Assembly (NCBI RefSeq): GCF_015645445.1
Contig: NZ_JADOGI010000059.1
Location: 1 to 49,814, forward strand
Length of the DNA stretch: 49,814 nt
DNA from: Nonomuraea cypriaca
GTDB taxonomy: Bacteria > Actinomycetota > Actinomycetes > Streptosporangiales > Streptosporangiaceae
Direction of reading: 5' to 3'
A program made the translations under genes and the position numbers. The notes under the pieces were generated by a model. The model saw only the letters and a program-made list of their open reading frames with translations, did no database searches and was not told the origin of the DNA. Positions 43,696-49,814 of this stretch are shown here, piece by piece (the stretch's first letter is position 1; every line of letters begins with the position of its first letter).

Positions 43696-44661
43696 ATGGA
43701 GTGCGGGCCTTTGGAGACTGTCGTACTGATCGCGGTCGCCTGCGTTTTCGCGGTCGTGTCCGGGATCAACGACGGAGGCGCGCTCCTCGCGACCGGGCTC
43801 AAACTGCCGACCGTGCGCCCGGCGACCGGCCTCCTCTCGCTGGTAGTGCTGGTCGCGGTGATGCCGCTGGTCACGCACCAGGTGGCGCTGACGTTCGTGG
43901 ACCGGCTGGCGACCTTCCATGAGCCGGGCGGCAAGATCGCGATGACGATCGCGGTGATATCGGCGCTGACCGTGGTGACGGTGCTCAGCGCCAAGGGCCG
44001 CCCGACCAGTCTCACCCTGGCCATCGTGGGCGCCCTCACCGGGGCCGGGCTCGGCTGGGGGCTGCCGGTGTCGCTCACGTCGGTGGCGCTGGTGCTGGCG
44101 TTCGGCGTGGCGGCGCCCATCGCCGGCGGACTGCTGGCCTGGCTGCTGATCCAGGCGCTGGTGGCGGTGGCCACGGCGAGACGGCTGCCCCAGTTGCACC
44201 GGGTGGGGTTCCTGCTCCAGACCGTCGCGTACGCGGCCAACGACGGGCAGAAGATGCTGGCCGTGTTCATGGTCGCGTTCGGCTTCTCGGGGGCGCCGCC
44301 GGCGTACACGACCCTGGCGGCCGTCCTGTTCGGCCTCGGCACCATGTACGGGCTGCCGAAGGCGGGCCGTGCGCTCGGCCGCGAGATCATCGTCTCCAGG
44401 CCCGCGCACGGGGTCGCGGCCGAACTGGCCGCGGGAGCGGCGGTGCTCGGCAGCGCGGCCGTGGGTATGCCTGTGAGCATGACCCAGTCCATCGCCGGAG
44501 GGCTCATCGGCGCCCGCGTGTCGCAGGGCAGCGCCGGCGTCCGCTGGTACGCCGCCGCCAAGATCGTCACCGCCTGGCTGCTGACCCTGCCCGCCGGTGT
44601 CCTGCTGGCCTGCGGCCTCGCCGCCCTCGTGAAGGGGATTGCGAGCGTGAACCTCGGGTGA
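43696..44661 (+). CDS. PiT-family-like transporter (inorganic phosphate or related anion)
   Basis: 321 residues, about nine or ten hydrophobic helices. Two inverted halves each carry a worn PiT signature: SGINDGGALLATG near the start and YAANDGQKMLAVF near the middle, in place of GANDVAN. SMTQSIAGGLIGARV also fits PiT proteins. The substrate is probably phosphate, but the degenerate motifs leave this open. Its stop overlaps the start of the DUF47 gene by four bases. A DUF47/PhoU-like partner is usual for this family. Start could be ATG 43696 or TTG 43711. Confidence 0.85.
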   Translation: MECGPLETVVLIAVACVFAVVSGINDGGALLATGLKLPTVRPATGLLSLVVLVAVMPLVTHQVALTFVDRLATFHEPGGKIAMTIAVISALTVVTVLSAKGRPTSLTLAIVGALTGAGLGWGLPVSLTSVALVLAFGVAAPIAGGLLAWLLIQALVAVATARRLPQLHRVGFLLQTVAYAANDGQKMLAVFMVAFGFSGAPPAYTTLAAVLFGLGTMYGLPKAGRALGREIIVSRPAHGVAAELAAGAAVLGSAAVGMPVSMTQSIAGGLIGARVSQGSAGVRWYAAAKIVTAWLLTLPAGVLLACGLAALVKGIASVNLG

Positions 44662-45290
44662 AGCGGCTACGGCGGATCAAAGACCTCATGACCGGGCGCA
44701 TGGACAGCGCGCTCACGGGGGCCCTGCTCGGGCAGCTCGAAGCCACCAAGGAAGGCGCCTGGCTGGCGATGGCCATGATCGGCGGCGAGGTGGGCAGGAC
44801 GGGGGCCCACGAGCAGATGCGCTCGATCGAGCACCTCGGCGACGAGGAGCGGGCCCGCCTCGTCGACGAGCTCACGGACGCACTCGTCACGCCCATCGAC
44901 CGGGAGGACCTGTTCAGGCTGTCGCGCTCGATCGACGACGTGCTCGACTCCCTGCGGGACTTCGTCCGCGAGTCCCACCTCTACAGGGTGCCTGACCAGA
45001 TCCGCTTCACTCCCCTGCTCGACCAGGTCATCGTCGGCATCGACGCGCTCGAGAACGCCGTCCGCGACCTCGCCTCCCGCCCGTCCGTCGTGGCGCGCGA
45101 CGCGCTGGAGGCGAAGAAGGCCGGCGGGGCGATCCGCCGGATGTACCAGTACGAGATCTCGCGCATCTTCTCGGGCGAGATCACGCCGGAGGCGATGAAG
45201 GAGCGGGAGCTCGTACGCCGGCTGGAGATCGTCGGGGTGGCCATCGGCGAGGCGGCGGACGCCATCGCCGACGGCGCGATGAAACGGTGA
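44658..45290 (+). CDS. DUF47 / PhoU-like accessory protein of the PiT transporter
   Basis: 210 residues, all helical, of the DUF47 (PhoU-related) family: EHLGDEERARLVDELTDALVTPIDREDLFRLSRSIDDVLDSLRDFVRE is the central signature, with the conserved TPIDREDL. It starts at GTG 44658, overlapping the transporter stop (GTGA), so the two proteins are made together. Family members regulate or assemble PiT transporters; no direct evidence here. Confidence 0.92.
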   Translation: MKRLRRIKDLMTGRMDSALTGALLGQLEATKEGAWLAMAMIGGEVGRTGAHEQMRSIEHLGDEERARLVDELTDALVTPIDREDLFRLSRSIDDVLDSLRDFVRESHLYRVPDQIRFTPLLDQVIVGIDALENAVRDLASRPSVVARDALEAKKAGGAIRRMYQYEISRIFSGEITPEAMKERELVRRLEIVGVAIGEAADAIADGAMKR

Positions 45291-45296
45291 GCCCCG

Positions 45297-46253
45297 TCAG
45301 AAGGCGTTGACGCCGGTGAGCTCGGCGGACAGCGTCCACAGGCGGGCGGCCTGCCCGGGATCGATGGCGTACGCCTTGACACCCACCAGGGCCTGGGGGC
45401 CCTCAGGGACGACCTCGGCGATGTCGCAGTCCTCGCAGTAGACCCCGCCCATGCCCGCCAGCTGCGGTGAGGTGGCCGCCCACACCTGGGTGGCGGCACC
45501 CTGCGCCGGGGTCTTGAGCCCCGGTTCGAGGGCGTTGCCCTCCTCGTCGATCCAGCCCAGGGCGACCAGCTCCTCCTTGGCCAGGTAGCGCTGGAGCGGC
45601 GTGATGATGCCGCCGGGATGCAGCGCGAACGCGCGCACCCCCGCGTCCTTCGCGAGCGCGTCGAGGTGCACGGCGAACAGGACGTTCGCGGTCTTGGCCT
45701 GCCCGTAGGCCTGCCACTTGTCGTAGCCCCGCTCGAACCCCAGGTCGTCCCACCGGATGTCCGAGTAGTGGTGGGCGGCGGACGAGACGGCCACGACCCG
45801 GCCCCGGCCGCGTGCGATGGCCGGCCAGAGGCGGTTGACGAGCGCGAAGTGGCCCAGGTGGTTGGTCGCGAACTGCGCCTCCCACCCGGGGCCGATCCTC
45901 GTCTCCGGAGTGGCCATGATCGCGGCGTTGTCGATGAGGATCTCCACGCTGCGGCCGGTGTCGAGGAACCGCTCGGCGAACCGGCGTACGCTGTCGAGGT
46001 CGCCGAGGTCCAGCTCGTCCACCTCGACCCCCGCGATGCCCTCGACGGCCTGCCGCGCCGTGTCCGGGCGGCGCGCGGGCACGACGACCTGGGCGCCGGC
46101 GCGGGTGAGCGCCCGCGTGGTCTCCAGCCCCAGTCCCGAGTAGCCGCCAGTGACGATCGCCAGCTTCCCCGACAGATCGATCCCACGAAGCACGTCGTCG
46201 GCGGTGCTCGCGGCACCGAAGCCCGACCCTATCTTGTGTTGCGGCGTTGTCAT
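45297..46253 (-). CDS. Short-chain dehydrogenase (extended-length, retinol dehydrogenase-like)
   Basis: 318 residues, longer than classical SDRs. Cofactor loop TGGYSGLGLET (about 35-45), DNAAIMATPE for the NNAG motif, catalytic Ser (VAVSSAAHHYSD), Tyr-Lys in YGQAKTAN, and the C-terminal GVYCEDCDIAEVVPEG. Style matches actinobacterial oxidoreductases often called light-dependent or retinol-type; the substrate is unknown. The extra 60 residues carry two Cys in the tail. Convergent with the DUF47 gene and divergent from the Nudix gene. Confidence 0.9.
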   Translation of the reverse strand: MTTPQHKIGSGFGAASTADDVLRGIDLSGKLAIVTGGYSGLGLETTRALTRAGAQVVVPARRPDTARQAVEGIAGVEVDELDLGDLDSVRRFAERFLDTGRSVEILIDNAAIMATPETRIGPGWEAQFATNHLGHFALVNRLWPAIARGRGRVVAVSSAAHHYSDIRWDDLGFERGYDKWQAYGQAKTANVLFAVHLDALAKDAGVRAFALHPGGIITPLQRYLAKEELVALGWIDEEGNALEPGLKTPAQGAATQVWAATSPQLAGMGGVYCEDCDIAEVVPEGPQALVGVKAYAIDPGQAARLWTLSAELTGVNAF

Positions 46254-46310
46254 GCGCCCAAGCTAGGAAGTGGAGTGCACTCCAGGTCAAATGGTGAGTA
46301 ACGTCGTGTC

Positions 46311-46766
46311 GTGAACCCCGTGGAGCAAGCCCCCGATGACCGGCCCGCCGCGAGGGTCATCTGCCTGGACCGCGACGGCCGGGTCCTGCTGATGCACTGG
46401 TACGACCACGTCAGCCACGCCGACCTCTGGGAGCCGCCCGGTGGCGGGCTGGATCCCGGAGAGACGGCGCTGGAGGCCGCCAGGCGGGAGCTGACCGAGG
46501 AGACGGGGCTGCCCGGCTCGGCCGTCCTCGACGGGTTCGTCGAGGTGACGCGGGACTTCTCGTGGCTCGGAGTGCGCTATGTGAAGACCGAGCCGTTCTA
46601 TCTGGCCCGGTTCGACGGGGTACGCCCGGATGTCGATCCCGGCGAGCTGACCGAGGAGGAACGCGCGGCGTATCTCGGCTACGCGTGGGCCGAAGAGCTG
46701 CCCGAGCGGGTCGAGCCGCCGAACCTGGCGGAGGTCGTCGCCCGCCTCACCGCAGCCCCACGGTGA
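46311..46766 (+). CDS. Nudix hydrolase
   Basis: 151 residues. The Nudix box GGGLDPGETALEAARRELTE continues ETGL, fitting GX5EX7REUXEEXGU in full, so the metal-binding glutamates are intact. N-terminal ARVICLDRDGRVLLMHW is the usual first strand. Probably removes pyrophosphate-linked nucleotides or related compounds; no neighbour narrows the substrate. GTG start. Followed at once by the 50-base repeat cluster. Confidence 0.9.
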   Translation: MNPVEQAPDDRPAARVICLDRDGRVLLMHWYDHVSHADLWEPPGGGLDPGETALEAARRELTEETGLPGSAVLDGFVEVTRDFSWLGVRYVKTEPFYLARFDGVRPDVDPGELTEEERAAYLGYAWAEELPERVEPPNLAEVVARLTAAPR

Positions 46767-46787
46767 GCGCGCCGCACAGGCCCCACG

Positions 46788-46887
46788 GTGAGCCGCTTCG
46801 CAGCAGCTCCACGAGCGCGCCTCACGGCAGCTCCGCAGTGAGCCGCTTCGCAGCAGCTCCACGAGCGCGCCTCATGGCAGCTCGACG
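46788..46887. repeat. 50-base tandem duplication spanning the MBL hydrolase stop codon
   Basis: Two near-identical units (46788-46837 and 46838-46887) carry GAGCCGCTTCGCAGCAGCTC and CACGAGCGCGCCTCA. The second holds the real stop and last codons of the MBL gene; the first would read E-L-P-stop as well. A further fragment (CCCCACGGTGAGCGCGCCGC) lies just upstream. The 3' end of the gene has been duplicated into the gap with the Nudix gene. Confidence 0.85.
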
Positions 46888-47633
46888 GTGAGCCCGCCCA
46901 CCGCGACGGCCAGGTCGCCGTCGTAGGACTCGGCCGCCGCCGCGAGCGCCGGCTCGGCCGGGGTGTCCGGCCACAGGTGGGTGAGCAACAGCCGCGCCGC
47001 TCCGCCCGCCGCCGCCGTACGGCCCGCGTCCAGCGCGCTGGACAGATATGGCGCGTCCTCCTCCGGCACGTGCACCGGGTAGGTCGCCTCCGCCACCAGC
47101 AGGTCCGCCGAGCGGGCGAGCTCGGCCAGCTCGGCGGCCGGCCCGGTGTCCCCGGTGCAGGCGATCACCCGGCCGCCACCGGTCAGCCGCAGCCCCGCGT
47201 TCGGCACGTGGTGCGGAAGGTCGAAGACGTCCAGGCGGAACGGCCCGAGCTCCTGCGGCACGCCGGGCGCCAGGTCGTGGAGCGCGAAGCTGCCGGCCAG
47301 CATCCGGGGCTTGTCGAGGGCGAGCACGGCGTCGAGGGCACCCGGCGGCGCGTACACCGGCAACGCGGGCACGCGATCGGATGAGGTTCCGGATGAGGGT
47401 CGCAGAGCGCGGGCACGCAGGAGCGGGTTGAGGTCGGCGCAGTGGTCGGGATGGCCGTGGGTGACCAGCACCGCGTCCACGTCCGCGGCCCCCATCCGCT
47501 CCAGCAGCCGCGGCAGCGTGGCGTAGCCGGGGTCGACGAGGACGCTGAAGCCCTCGTGCTCGACCACGTAGCCGCTACACGCCTGCCCGGCCGCCGGCCA
47601 GGCCCCGCATCCGCCCAGGACGGTGAATCTCAT
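46872..47633 (-). CDS. Metallo-beta-lactamase-fold hydrolase (RNase Z/phosphonate-type)
   Basis: 253 residues. Begins MRFTVLGGCGAWPAAGQACSG; the metal motif HGHPDHCADL, then DLPHHVPNAGLRL, TGDTGPA and LLTHLWP supply the two-zinc site. Family resembles RNase Z-like and adenosylphosphonate-type MBL proteins of actinobacteria, general function only. Its ATG (47633) overlaps the stop of the serine hydrolase gene by four bases, so the two are co-translated. An apparent 594-residue frame continues upstream but the residues before this ATG run antisense in style and are rejected. Confidence 0.88.
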   Translation of the reverse strand: MRFTVLGGCGAWPAAGQACSGYVVEHEGFSVLVDPGYATLPRLLERMGAADVDAVLVTHGHPDHCADLNPLLRARALRPSSGTSSDRVPALPVYAPPGALDAVLALDKPRMLAGSFALHDLAPGVPQELGPFRLDVFDLPHHVPNAGLRLTGGGRVIACTGDTGPAAELAELARSADLLVAEATYPVHVPEEDAPYLSSALDAGRTAAAGGAARLLLTHLWPDTPAEPALAAAAESYDGDLAVAVGGLTVELP

Positions 47634-48412
47634 GGTCGTCGATGATGCCCCAGGTCGGCGAGGGCCGTCGCCATCAGCCCGCGCAGCGTCGTCCCCGACA
47701 CCCGGTCGTGCTCGTCCTCCACCGGCAACCCCTTCATCACCCTGTCCTGGTAGACCCGGCGCTCGCCGGCGTCCGTATAGGGCAGCGCGGTCATGCCCAC
47801 GACCACGGTGGTCCGGGTGCCGCCACGGGGCAGGACGGCCACGGCATGCGTACGCAGGCAGGTCTCGTCGGGGGCGCCGTACCAGCCGCCCTTGATCCCG
47901 GCCTCCGGCGACCGGAGCGCATCGCGTACGCCGAACGTCTGCGCCCCGCTGACCTCCCGCATCCACTCCAGTACGGTCGCCGCCACCGGATCCCCGGCGG
48001 CGCCGGCCTGGGCGAGCTCCGCGTACGCGATCGCGACCTCGCAGGCGGCGACCTCGACCGAGCCGAACCGCGACGGGTCGCCGTTGGGCAGGCCCCAGTC
48101 GACTCCTGTGCGCCGGCGGAGGTCGTCGAGGATGACACGTGGCCCGATGCCGAGCCAGAGGTTGAGGGTGTCGGCGTTGGAGGAGATGACCACGGCGGGC
48201 TCGGCGTGCCTGCGCCACCGCTCGGTGTCGGTGATTCGGGCCGCGCTCACCCATGCGTACAGGGGCTTGAGCAGTGACGCGCAGCGCAGGCGGGTCGGGC
48301 CGCACCCGACGTTCAGCGTGCGGAGCGGCGGTCCGCCGTAGCCGCGTCTGATGCCCGCCACCTGGGCGCCGGCACTGGGATGGAGGTCGGAAAGCAGCTC
48401 GTTGAAGCCCAC
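47630..48412 (-). CDS. Class-A beta-lactamase-like serine hydrolase
   Basis: About 260 residues with the shape of the penicillin-binding/beta-lactamase superfamily: SLLKPL (SxxK, catalytic Ser and Lys), VISSNADTLN (SxN-type), and IKGGWYG (KTG-type triad, KGG). No signal peptide is visible, so it may be cytosolic and not act on the wall. No Glu of the omega loop is obvious, arguing against true lactamase activity. Start at GTG 48412 (MGFNELL); the frame extends to 48463. Overlaps the MBL start by four bases: an operon of two different hydrolase folds. Confidence 0.75.
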   Translation of the reverse strand: MGFNELLSDLHPSAGAQVAGIRRGYGGPPLRTLNVGCGPTRLRCASLLKPLYAWVSAARITDTERWRRHAEPAVVISSNADTLNLWLGIGPRVILDDLRRRTGVDWGLPNGDPSRFGSVEVAACEVAIAYAELAQAGAAGDPVAATVLEWMREVSGAQTFGVRDALRSPEAGIKGGWYGAPDETCLRTHAVAVLPRGGTRTTVVVGMTALPYTDAGERRVYQDRVMKGLPVEDEHDRVSGTTLRGLMATALADLGHHRRP

Positions 48413-48453
48413 GCACCCCACCGTAGACCCTACGGGGAGCTGCCCCAGCGGCC

Positions 48454-48885
48454 TTAGTACCACTCCAGGTTCGGCGGTTCGCCTGGCAGCTCGCTCGTCC
48501 CCGGTGCGCGCAGGCCGTCGAGCGCGATGACGAGCAGGCGCTGCGTGACGTGCTGGTCCTCCGGGCCGGGCGTACCTGGGGCGGGCCTGCTGAACTGCTC
48601 CATGAGCAGCGAGACGTCGAGCGTGGTGGCGTCGCTCCTGAGCACGCCCGCCTCACGCGCCCTGGAGATCAGCCGGTCGGCCAGTTCTGTTGCCCTCCTG
48701 GCGGTGCGCCACATCTCGTCGGTGACCTCGATGGTGCCCGCGACGGGCGCCAGCGCGCCCGACCTGAACCCCACACAGGTGCGTATGTACAGCTCCAGGC
48801 CGGCCCAGGGATCGGCTTCCGCGAGCCCGGCCTCGGCCGCCTCGACGCCGCGTTCCATGGCGATCAGGCACAGGCGCTGGTCATG
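48454..48885 (-). pseudogene. TetR-family regulator, C-terminal remnant
   Basis: About 140 residues look like the ligand-binding half of a TetR protein (LCLIAMERGVEAAEAGLAEA, DPWAGLELYIRTCVGF, then DEMWRTARRATELADRLI and VLRSDATTLDVSLLMEQF). The helix-turn-helix head is missing: upstream of 48885 the frame is antisense to the oxidoreductase gene and has no TetR character. The oxidoreductase ATG (48883) lies at the break. A deletion has probably joined them, so the regulator cannot bind DNA. Confidence 0.78.
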
Positions 48886-49814
48886 CGTGCGGTGGTCCTG
48901 CGGCGGTACGGCGGGCCCGAGGAGCTGGTCGTCGAGGAGACGCCGGATCCGGTGCCCGGTCCCGGTCAGGTGCTCGTGGCGGTGGCGGTGGCGGGCATCA
49001 CGTTCGTGGAGACGCAGATCAGGGCGGATCGCGGGCCTCGGCGAGCCGAGCTGCCCGCGATCCTGGGCAACGGCGTGGCGGGCACCGTGGCGGCCGTGGG
49101 CGACGGCGTGGACCCGGCACTGGTGGGCACCCGGGTGGTGAGCACGCTGGACGGGTACGGCGGCTACGCGGAACTGGCGGTGGCGAGCGCCGCCGACCTG
49201 CTGCTGGTGCCCGCCGGCCTGTCGCAGCAGAGCGCGGTGGCGTTGCTGGCCGACGGGCGTACCGCCGTGGGGCTGGCGCGGGCCGCCGCCCCGAGGCCCG
49301 GTGAGTGGGTACTGGTGGAGGCGGCAGGCGGTGGCGTGGGAAGCCTGCTCGTGCAGCTCGCCCACGCGGCCGGGGCCCGGGTGATCGGCGCGGCGGGCAG
49401 CCCGGCCAAGCGCGAACTGGCCGCGGGCCTGGGCGCCGAGCTGACGGCCGACTACACCGCCCCTGGCTGGACCGATCTGGTACGCGCCGCGACGGGCGGC
49501 CTCGACGTGGTCTTCGACGGTGTGGGCGGCGAACTCGGCGCCTCCGCCCAGAGCCTGCTGAAGGACGGAGGCAGACTGAGCGTGTACGGCATGGCGGGCG
49601 GCCCCATGACCACCCCCGATCCCCGCGTGACGGCGATCCCCTGGCCCCCGGTCCCGCTTCGCGAGCTGTCCGCCGAGGCACTGTCCCGCGGCGCCGCCGG
49701 CGAGCTACACCCGGTCATCGGCGCCACGTACCCGCTGGAGTCCGCCGCCGAAGCGCACGCCGCCATAGAGGCGCGCACGATCCCCGGCAAGGCCCTCCTC
49801 CTGCCCACCACCCC
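48883..49814 (+). CDS. Zinc-less alcohol dehydrogenase / NADPH:quinone oxidoreductase (MDR family), incomplete at window end
   Basis: Frame open for 310 residues to the last base, so the stop lies outside. MRAVVLRRYGGPEELVVEET at the start is the MDR hallmark; GTVAAVGDGVD, RTAVGLARAAAPRPGEWVLV, the NADPH loop AAGGGVGSLLVQLAHAAGA, then VFDGVGGEL. No catalytic-zinc Cys/His cluster is seen, as in quinone reductases. The C-terminus KALLLPTT is nearly complete. It starts where the TetR remnant ends, so the former divergent regulator region is damaged. Confidence 0.88.
   Translation, partial: MRAVVLRRYGGPEELVVEETPDPVPGPGQVLVAVAVAGITFVETQIRADRGPRRAELPAILGNGVAGTVAAVGDGVDPALVGTRVVSTLDGYGGYAELAVASAADLLLVPAGLSQQSAVALLADGRTAVGLARAAAPRPGEWVLVEAAGGGVGSLLVQLAHAAGARVIGAAGSPAKRELAAGLGAELTADYTAPGWTDLVRAATGGLDVVFDGVGGELGASAQSLLKDGGRLSVYGMAGGPMTTPDPRVTAIPWPPVPLRELSAEALSRGAAGELHPVIGATYPLESAAEAHAAIEARTIPGKALLLPTT

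Noticed and set aside
47634..48656. Long upstream part of the MBL frame
   Set aside because: It is the shadow frame of the serine hydrolase gene and has no start or domain of its own.
48886..49365. N-terminal part of the frame leading into the TetR remnant
   Set aside because: Antisense to the oxidoreductase, rich in His/Arg/Gln, with no helix-turn-helix.

Overview
The window is chromosomal DNA from a high-GC actinomycete. Several signs point that way: GTG and TTG starts are frequent, two clpP genes sit with clpX, an XRE regulator is paired with an RsbW-type ATPase, a mycothiol-type nitroreductase and an Eis-type acetyltransferase are present, and a 25-residue bL37 ribosomal protein gene is encoded. 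The overall flavour is Streptosporangiaceae/Nonomuraea-like. That family placement is inference from protein style, not a search result. I see no prophage, insertion sequence, CRISPR array or integrase. It reads as core and near-core chromosome.

Layout. Positions 1-455 hold the promoters and leader of an rRNA operon running left; its 16S gene begins at the very edge. Positions 456-7691 are a leftward protein-quality-control block: tig, clpP1-clpP2, clpX, then valS. A candidate ClgR operator precedes clpP1, and good terminators follow tig and clpX. Positions 7857-9441 are a divergent XRE regulator/ATPase pair with a repeat-rich control region. Positions 9458-13119 hold a DinB-like protein, a secreted metallopeptidase-like protein under a cyclic-di-AMP riboswitch, and galT coupled to a DeoR repressor. 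The bL37 gene and trpB2 follow. Then comes a scarred junction (a broken HAD gene against a uridine-kinase-like gene) and two divergent tRNA genes, Gly-TCC and Pro-TGG.

Positions 16135-25258 carry a YjbR protein, a site-2 protease, a LuxR-type regulator with a degenerate receiver, a membrane PP2C phosphatase, Eis, rpiB, def, an SDR, an aldehyde dehydrogenase and a nitroreductase with a SigR/SigH-like promoter. Positions 25348-32139 carry pepN, a Ser/Thr kinase, three poorly known proteins and a NERD protein. Positions 32145-34856 encode a large membrane receptor: cytosolic STAND-like region, one membrane helix, external type-1 periplasmic-binding domain. Positions 35002-49814 are mixed metabolism and regulation: ilvD, WYL protein, FmdB, GNAT, HNH, prolyl oligopeptidase, AraC, VOC, purU, PiT transporter with DUF47 partner, SDR, Nudix, MBL hydrolase coupled to a beta-lactamase-like hydrolase, a headless tetR fragment, and a quinone oxidoreductase that runs off the end.

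Recurrent themes are protein turnover (ClpXP, trigger factor, deformylase, PepN, S2P, prolyl oligopeptidase), cell-envelope control (c-di-AMP riboswitch, Ser/Thr kinase) and partner-switch-like regulation (ATPase, PP2C). One pattern crosses the whole window: at six places the stop codon of a gene lies inside a short local duplication. The observations I would follow first are that pattern, the membrane receptor, the riboswitch-controlled hydrolase and the tiny bL37 gene.
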